Assembly (NCBI GenBank): GCA_002633005.1 | Contig: NMRA01000356.1 | Span: forward strand, 319,961-383,960 | Direction of reading: 5' to 3' | From: Phoronis australis | Taxonomy: Eukaryota; Phoronida; Phoronidae | DNA length: 64,000 bases | Shown: positions 56,463 to 64,000 of the stretch, in pieces | Numbering within the stretch: the stretch's first letter is position 1 | Layout of the letters: every line of letters begins with the position of its first letter | Made by a program: the position numbers and the translations under genes | Notes under the pieces: model-generated | Database searches by the model: none | What the model saw: only the letters and a program-made list of their open reading frames with translations | What the model was told of the DNA's origin: nothing

Positions 56463-58284
56463 AAATCTTAGCCCGTAGCTCAAGAAATATCAGTGTTGCG
56501 TCTCTGCCAAAGGGACTCCTCAAGACGTAGGGTCAAACGGTACTAAGGNCGCTGGTTCCCTGCGAGCCGCTAGGTGGTAGCCAACTTAACGAGTATCTGT
56601 GGCACGCAGGGAACCAGCGAGAGCATAGACACAGACTTCTCTAGTTCACGTGGTTCAAGAAGCGGAAGCCACATGAAGACACAGCGGCTGGTCGGGAAGT
56701 GTGTTGCTTCAGCTGTTTGTTTTCGCTCAGTTTATTTGATGTCGTCGTAATATAGTGTTCCAGGTTTGTTGCCCTATCTAGTTATCATATGACGTATTTA
56801 TCTCTGATTTACTAGTGAACGAAGCGGCTGGTTGCGAAAGCCGAACCCGAACGGCCGAAGGCCATCAGTTCCAAACATAACATAGGCACAATAACACCAG
56901 GCAAATTTGGGTAATAGGCCTAGCCTACATCGCCACAGCCGCCGCAAAGCGAAGAAGGTCTACTAGATGACAAGCCAGGTGTTGCAGATAGCACCAAGAG
57001 CGTATTCAGATAGTAGTTGGCCATCGGATGGCTATCCTATAGACTTTCCATGTGCTTGAAGTTGAAGCTTTTTGAAAATTATGCAACACACTAGCAAAAC
57101 CATCTAGTCACGTTGCTAATAATGTATCATGCATAGAAGGACACAATTGGAGACCACTTATGTGAATCCCATGCAACTGTAACAAGCACTTAGGCAATTG
57201 ATTTCTTTCCGATATCAATAAAATGGTTGGCAAATTGAAATAACATTTTGCGAAACCGGGTCGTGAGTTTCCCTTACATAAACCAGGAAAACCAGTGTCA
57301 ATGTTAACTGTGACATGGCGCAAAGTAATGTCGCAAGTTAGTGTCAAGCGGTGGATCGCATCCACGTTGCCCTAGTTTTGCAATTACACGTATAGTTGAC
57401 ATGGAACGAGATACTTGGTCACAGGTCTACCTCAAAAGCTGGCAACAAAATTGACAACGCAGTAAGAACTCATTCTTTGTCAACTTACACACGCTCTGTG
57501 TCAACGCGCTCCATGTCTGCTGCTTCGGGTCAACTTTTGTATTGTAAACAGTTCTTTAGTGTTGGACAGCTGAGCTATAATTTGCATATTTGGACAAACA
57601 GTGAAAAGGAGATAATTTTAGTTTTGTCAGTGTATTTACAGTAAAGTTTATTCAAATCAGAACATAATGGCAAAACAGTAAATTTTCAACAAAAGTAAAC
57701 AAGAAGACAAATTTAGCTCATTATTTGAAAACTTTATATGTTATGACTTCTGCACAAATACACCATGAAATTTTGAAATTTGTGGCAATACCGTGAGTGT
57801 TTGAGAATATAAAAATTAAAATTTTGTCCATGACGTTTTGTCAGAATTTGAAATATTTTTACTGTATATGCAGTCTGTAATTCACAGGTAATTGTTCATA
57901 CAAAGTGTTAAGTATATTTTGTTTTTCTCAAAGTAAATTGGTTGATCGTTCCCATTACAGTGTCATCAGCTGTACATCTTTGTCATCAGTAGGTGATATA
58001 TTGCATGGTTAAGTGCATGTGACATTTACTTGATTTTCTCCAACGTCTTGAAGGATATGAGACAACTTCGCCATGAACAGTAATTGAATTACTGTATCCT
58101 GTTGAGAATTTCATCCTATCATTTGTGAAACACTTTTTTGAGCATATGCACCGTACAGAATCAGTTCACACTCATCTAGGTCACCCCTTTCACCTCATAT
58201 TTACAATAGCATGAGATGTCCCATATTCAAATGGATTAATTATGTGATGAATATACAATTTGGGACCTTATTAACTCAGTTAAA
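56463..58284. other. Intergenic, no gene seen
   Basis: No exon with family resemblance on either strand. Open frames at 57108-57365 and 57396-57644 lack domain or splice support. Confidence 0.4.
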
Positions 58285-58757
58285 AGGCCCTTTCATATTG
58301 ACGTAAACTGCGAAGTAAATTGAACTGTTCATACCGACTTTGCTAGTTAACGATCATCGAAGTAAACTGTAGGTGACTCTTGTCATCCAAGTAATTGCAA
58401 GGTAGGGCTTATGCATCGTGTGCACTCTAAGATTTTTTTAATGTGACAATTTGGGAACACTTACATGTGTTATTTGACACAAAACTTATTTATAATTTGA
58501 TTGGTGATTATTTGAGCAAAAAACTATTAGCGACGACACGACCCTTTAAATTGTTGACGATAAGTGTAGCCCCTGATGATAACTTCGATGGGACCGAAGT
58601 TGACCATTCATACTGCACTGCAGCATCGATGCTCTGCTGTTACATCCACCTGTTAACTGCGAAGTTAACTGGTGTAGTTAACTTCGATCCAGGACCAAAG
58701 TTAACTTTCATACTGACCGCAACTCCCCAAAATATTGTCGTGTCGACGTTAGTATGA
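58285..58757. mobile_element. MITE with CCCTTTCATATTGACGT ends
   Basis: The left end GCCCTTTCATATTGACGT and the reverse complement of the right end GCTCTTTCATACTAACGT are inverted matches. Inside, AACTGCGAAGT and GTTAACTTCG words recur, many self-complementary. About 470 bp, no coding capacity. Confidence 0.6.
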
Positions 58758-59665
58758 AAGAGCTTAAAGAGATGTATAATATTTATTATTACTAGAACTA
58801 ATGAATGGGGCTTGCATTGATGTTTTCAAAAATGCAGAACTGACTATGAGCGAATTCGGTGCAGGTGAGCCAAGAAATTCCCACCATGTAGCCTTATGCA
58901 AAATGAGTATATTATTTTTCCAATTGTGGGTGTGTGAAATAAGGTGAGTGTGCTAAGTAAGTAGAGAATTAACGTATCCAGCGCCTAAATGAAAAATATG
59001 ATTATTGGTTTCAACATCTTGATTTTTTGTTTCTGTTCAATTTTGTTATGTAATTCACTGTTTAACGTATAAGTGAACTGAAACAAACCCTCATATTTGC
59101 TAAAAGCTATGCTGTTATTTACTTAGTGATAAGAAATTTAAACTTGGACCCTTAGACACTTAATCTCCATTCACTTGGTAGTCGAGTCTTGTGTGTTGCT
59201 GTTATCAAGTTATTGCTGGTGCACGTGTACAATCTACTACAATTAAGATCTATGGTGAGTTTATGTAACTTCCACCTTCATACTTCCAACTATTTTGCAT
59301 TTTCACCCATTTGAGGGAGAGAACAATATTTTGAAACCTACGACATTGCGTTCCAACTCTTGTGACAATGTGGCACTGCAAACTGGCATTTGATGTGACT
59401 CGTATCATTTAATATTCTAGTTCGTATGAGTGGTAAAGCAAAACACTAGCGTTTTTGACAGACAGATGCTCTATCCGTGAAGGAGTTATTTACCAGTGGT
59501 TGGTGTGTTTCTACAAAATTCGAATGATTTTAAAGTGCAAAAATGATGTTCACTCTGCAATACACTGATGAACAAACACAGGTCTCCTTCCCCTACTTGC
59601 TGTGTCATTTTGAAATAAGTCGCTTAGCAACAAAAGTGTGCCAGCAGTTTTGGGGGTAACTCAAA

Positions 59666-59917
59666 CTACCAGTAGAAATGAGAAACCAGAGATACTAGTC
59701 TTTTATGTTTACAAGGATCATAGCTTTGAAATAATCTAACTACTCTGGTATCATCTGTTTTATTCATCAGCAAATTTCGGCGCACATCACCAAAGACAGG
59801 GCAGTGACGCATAAAATGGATCTCGTTTTTAGTTTGACCAATATGGCATATTCCACAAATTCCATCATCCACGGTTAGACCTGCTTGTCGCCTTGTTCCA
59901 GTGTAAAGCTTGTGCAT
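59666..59917 (-). pseudogene. Retroelement-type zinc-knuckle remnant
   Basis: Minus-strand open frame of 83 codons: KLYTGTRRQAGL, CGICHIGQTKNEIHFMRHCP and VFGDVRRNLL. The Cys-x2-Cys ... His-Phe ... Cys-Pro pattern and preceding TGT motif match the C-terminal zinc-binding region after LINE reverse transcriptases. No upstream reverse transcriptase was found, so it is a fragment. A domesticated exon is less likely. Confidence 0.5.
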
Positions 59918-60780
59918 TAAGCACCTAAAATGAGCAAGTATTTTCCTTAAGTAGGAATCTGAAAAGTACAGGTATTTTTCATACTATAGTTCTGTTTTGA
60001 TTGTGCATTAAAATCCCCAGCAAATTGTTTGCATTACCATCATTTTTGCTTCTGTCGAAAGTGCTAGTCAGTTTGTGAACAGGGTATGAAAGTGTTGGAA
60101 TGGTCGCACTTACTGTACAAGTGCAGTTTTGGTTTTTGCATCATAAAATTAGAATTCGCTATTTGCAAGATAATGAATACTTGTATTAGATTAGTCGCAT
60201 GCGGAATATTTGGGAGTATTCTTGTTGTGGACAAAAGTGCTGGGTTTGTACGTCAAATTTTACTGTGGTAAAGTCACTCAAAAATCATTGCTAAAATTCC
60301 TGGTTTTTCACTTTGCAATGTCTTAAATATGACACTGTTGTGGCCGGATGTTGGATTACTCCACAACTCATCAATATCATGTACAATGGCAGTTTTGATA
60401 AAGAATGTGAACGTTCTGGTTTTTTAGCTTCTCATATGTCTGGCTTGTTAGCAGTTCTCTCCACTGTCCTTAAACATTTTCATCCCTTGTGGGCAATAGA
60501 GAAGTGTCCTTTAAAATGCTAAGTAAAGCTGCACACAATAGACATCCTCAGTATTTGTTCTAACTTTACACTGCATTTGACTCTGCTTATTTGTTCAAGT
60601 TCAGTTAGGTGCTATTTTTGAGAAAAAATATGCTGACTCATCCCAACTCAGTGGAGTGTAAACATGTCTCTAATATTTGCTAGAGGTAAAATGTCTCCAA
60701 TGGCTACCTGTAGTCGGTCATCTAGTGTCAGGTTTTATTGACACTTACAAAGTTGACGGGGATCAGCTGACTCGGAATAA
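59918..60780. other. Intergenic, no gene seen
   Basis: AT-rich, no recognised feature. The short open frame at 60313-60522 has no support. Confidence 0.35.
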
Positions 60781-60784
60781 GTTA

Positions 60785-61150
60785 TTACAGTGTGTAAACG
60801 GACTGACACGGCGCAAATTGACACCGCGGTGACAAAATTTGCCATCCGTTTGTGAGGTTGAGTAATTTACGTCCGAACATCTTGCGCCGTGTCAATTATA
60901 AGTCTAAACGCAAAACTGGAGCAAGGCGGAAAAGATCATCTCTACTGCACTTGTGCAATGACCTACATAGAGATTCTTTGTCTCTGCAACTCTCGTCATT
61001 TGTAAACCTGTGCATGTGCGATCCAGTCTCTCCAGCCTTTAATTTCCGTCTTGCCACGGTTGAGTTGTGTGTGTAAACGGCCGCTTGACGCGGGTCAATT
61101 TGCTTCGTGTCAGTTGCGCCGGGCCAAAAGTTGATGTCTAAATGGGACTT
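60785..61150. repeat. GC-richer repeat element with GTGTAAACGG and GACACGGCGCAA motifs
   Basis: GTGTGTAAACGGACTGACAC plus GGCGCAAATTGACACCGCGG at 60790-60830 resembles GTGTGTAAACGGCCGCTTGA plus CGCGGGTCAATTTG at about 61070-61105, and GTGTCAGTTGCGCCG at 61110 inverts the GGCGCAA...GACAC words. Probable MITE with terminal and internal repeats. Confidence 0.5.
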
Positions 61151-61985
61151 TGCAGCATGAAATTGAAATAGCTGGTGGGTACTAATTACATACTAGCTAT
61201 GCATTAAGAAAGTTATTTTTATTGGAATCGTATTCACTTTGACGGTTTTGAAACTTCTGCACTTTGTAGCAAAGTATGTGATATTTTGCTATTGTTATCT
61301 TTTCATTGACAAGTTACTGTATTCTTGTTTCAGGTCATAATTACCTGCTCATTTTTGCACCCTTTACCTGTAACCATTTTCTATCTACAATAATTGTTGA
61401 ATAAGAATGTCAAAACTACTTTGTATCCATTTTCATCAGGACTTTTAGACCAAAAAAGTCTGTACATGAGGACTGTTGATGTAAACTGCAAAGTTAGTTT
61501 ACTCATTGTACTGAATGAACCCAGAACACAAGTTATCTTTACATTACCTCTGAGATCACCACTAGTACCCGCATCTACAAATGCTTCTTCTTGGTTGAGA
61601 TTACATGTACAAATACCACAGCACTTGTTTCCTAGCATGCGGTGCCAGGACTGGCTTCTTTTGTTTGTGAAATAGGAACAGAGATGGCTGTCTGCTGTAA
61701 CTGGTGCTTGTTCATTCTTTACTGTTTTATTGATAGACACTGCCCACCACAACAACTAAATCTGTGATTGAAAATTGATTTTTTTTTTGTTTGAACTTCA
61801 AAAATTGGTTACCGTAGTGGCGTGCCTCTAGATCCATGGGCCTATATTCGAAATAATGCTTTTTTGCGGCCTTTTTTACCTAAGTAGTTCGCGAATTAGC
61901 GCATGTGCCTAAATTTCGCATATACAAGCAGTTCCGCACTGACTCCCATGGGCTTAGTGATGCAGAAGTACGTTATAATATAAAT

Positions 61986-62209
61986 AATTGCAGGCGGTCT
62001 GATACACGTTGTACCACACGTGCGCAGGCCTCGCATGTGAGCCCATTGCACTGATCACCTGGAAATATTTTTATGCTTTATTAATATATCGTTAAAACCT
62101 AGCTGAGTAGCTAGAAACCTGGCTCAAGGGTTTAGCAGTGTGACCTGGTGGGACTCGAACCCACGACCTCGAGTAAAGAAAGCGGGCATTTATCAACCAG
62201 GCCACACTG
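61986..62209 (-). mobile_element. tRNA-derived SINE, copy 2
   Basis: On the minus strand it begins GCAGTGTGGCCTGGTTGATA, contains GGGTTCGAGTCCCACC, and ends CGCCTGCAATT. It matches copy 1 (32295-32518) along the whole length with scattered substitutions, so the two define one SINE family. Confidence 0.82.
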
Positions 62210-63440
62210 CCTCCTCAGAAATACGTTAAGTACAACAAAGGATAGAAAAAAGAGAAAAAGCGTGCATTGCAACCTCTTTGTTGATGTAGCCCAAACATTG
62301 ATATTGTGTAACCTGCCTTAGCAACACAATGGAGCAGTGTGAATTGTATACACCACTTCTTGTCAAAGTGAAACTTGATTGGGGATGCCAGTCATGAGTA
62401 GATGCTTGAGTCACTGTAGATATCTCAAAATATCACTGGAAAAACATGCTTTCATAATTGTTACAATGAAGAATCGTGTATGTGTTCAGATAATAAATAA
62501 AATAGATTGCTTGTAATGGTAGAATGCAGTCAATATTTTAATAAAGTATCAAGTAACTCAACCTATGCTGTCATTGACCACACTTCTGGTAATAACCCTT
62601 GACACTAAAGCTAGGTTACCAGTCATACTACATTGAAGCATCATCACTCCATTGTTATATCCATGTGTACTGTCAAGTTGATTTACATTTTAACTTTGAT
62701 AAGATCAAAATTAATGTTTTTCATTTTGCCTTGACTGAAATTTGATTCATCAAAACTGACATATTGATTAACAATGTCCTCCACAACCCTTGTCTGCATG
62801 TATACCATTTATCAAATCAGAGACAGGTTTTCAGTCTGTGGTCTGTAGTGCGTTCCCATGTGAAATTGCCTGTAATAGTATTTTTTCCAGATAAAACTTA
62901 CATTGGGACACAAGTTGAGGAGATTCTGATTTCTAACAAACTTTGCAAGATCAATCTTGTGGATGATTTATTTGTGATGTGAACATTGTACATACATTGG
63001 AAATTTCAAGTCAGACTGATCTTGACTAATGTCAGTATTGTGGTCACTCCGACACTTATTACTTGGCCAAATTATTTTGCCAGGTATGTTGCTCTGACAT
63101 CATTTTTTGTTTGTTTGCAGTGTACAGATTGTGTTTTTCATCCAATTCGCACGAAATTCAAACACAACCTCTAGCTCTGAAAAAACTCTATAAGCCTATT
63201 GTGTTACGTTGTGATCAGATTCAAGATGGCAGACGTGACACCCATTTTGTTTTCAAATTCAGATTCAAATGCTCATTAGAGGCACAACTTTTGACGTACA
63301 TCACTTAAAATCTGTACAATTATTATAGCAGGAATATACTACACATGTGCCATAAACCATTATCTTCCAGTCAAAGGTGGCAGAAATATCGGTCACTCGG
63401 AACCTGTTTTCAAAATGGCGGATCTGATACAATTTCATCA
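62210..63440. other. Intergenic, no gene seen
   Basis: No exon or RNA recognised. The CAAGATGGCAGACGTGAC and AAAATGGCGGATCTG words at 63223-63426 recall the subterminal motif of the 4.2-kb element but lack its ends. Confidence 0.35.
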
Positions 63441-64000
63441 TTTTTACGCGCCCACATATTTATATGTGGATGCATTATGCCGTCATCTCCGTCCATCCGT
63501 CTGGGCGGCGTCCGGCGTCCGCTGCTCTATCTCCAAAACCCTTTGACATACGGTCATGAAATTTGGAACATATTATGTTCCATTCATGAATGGGACGGCA
63601 TGTGCGAACTTTCGGACGGATCCGACTACCGGTGTGCCCCCTAGTGGCAATTTTAGTTTGTTACGCTTACGTTTGTATCTTCAAAAGTCCTGAACGGATT
63701 TTCATGAAATTTGGTATGTAGGCACCTATTAGTGAGATGACGCTATCCTCCCGTTTTCAGATGGATTCGACATAGTTTGCGCCACCTAGTGGTCATTTTT
63801 ACTGTTTTCGAGTCATGGCTGTATCTCCCAAACCGTTTGCAGGATCTTTACTAAATTTAGCATGTGTATTTATGTGATGTTGACAACGGACGATGACGAC
63901 TTTAGGATGATTCTGACTACCGGTATGCCTCTAGTGGCAATTTTAGTATTTTACATTGACCTCTGTATTTTCATAGGTCTTCAGGTGTATACTTTGTGTT
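63441..64000. repeat. ~150-bp periodic repeat array, running off the right edge
   Basis: It starts with a GCGCCCACATATTTATATGTGG hairpin-like word, then at least three diverged units and part of a fourth. Each contains TGTATCT-CAAA, a TCATGAAATTTGG-like phrase, GGAT-CGACTA, and GCGCCACCTAGTGG or GCCCCCTAGTGGCAATTTT. Unit starts are at about 63525, 63675, 63830 and 63965. It is related to 51440-51720. Confidence 0.75.

Noticed and set aside
61381-61755. 124-codon minus-strand open frame
   Set aside because: Cys-rich stretch (CCGICTCN) drew attention but no domain spacing or splice context supports it; a plus-strand open frame overlaps it.
1-64000. CRISPR array, operons, bacterial-type promoters
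   Set aside because: The DNA is eukaryotic; the tandem repeats lack unique equal-length spacers.

Overview
This window is nuclear genomic DNA from an animal. Coding sequence is split into many short exons with GT-AG introns, intergenic DNA is AT-rich, and repeats fill the introns. The IgGFc-binding-type surface protein, the ovothiol-type methyltransferase and the mix of tRNA-derived SINEs, LINE remnants and TIR elements fit a marine invertebrate (deuterostome or lophotrochozoan). The species cannot be fixed from this sequence. The assembly has one long N gap (12869-13221) and single Ns near 53030, 55549 and 56549.

Layout. (1) About 3083 down to 109, minus strand: 5' part of a methyltransferase gene related to the C-terminal domain of OvoA, with a predicted N-terminal membrane anchor; its 3' end lies outside the window. 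(2) 4544-5834, plus: a probable two-exon gene for a 102-residue type I membrane protein. (3) 5.8-11.1 kb: no recognisable gene; divergent dispersed repeats at 7.3-9.2 kb. (4) 11167-15362: a 4.2-kb element with long terminal inverted repeats, YY1-like subterminal motifs and a decayed FEN1/PIN-like nuclease reading frame. (5) 16693-28147, plus: seven-exon gene for a 694-aa IgGFc-binding-like receptor with a MopE-type acidic motif and a transmembrane segment; its fourth intron holds a 2.8-kb TIR element and a 30-bp minisatellite. (6) 52799-28758, minus: complete 24-exon WDHD1 (AND-1/CTF4) gene, 1078 aa, tail-to-tail with (5). Its introns hold several minisatellites, a nested SINE/TTAA-element/LINE insertion, a MITE, a TIR element rich in TTCGTACA-like words and tRNA-derived repeats. 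Two E2F-type sites and a CCAAT box precede it. (7) 53-64 kb: no intact gene found; LINE remnants, G-run-flanked elements, MITEs, a SINE and a roughly 150-bp periodic repeat running off the right edge.

Gene models were made by reading splice sites by eye, checking that every junction keeps reading phase, and comparing with remembered family sequences. WDHD1 and the IgGFc-like gene are phase-consistent throughout. The genes are not an operon: one acts in DNA replication (WDHD1), one is a probable surface receptor, one a probable small-molecule methyltransferase and one an unknown small membrane protein. The least-described object is the 4.2-kb nuclease-bearing element.
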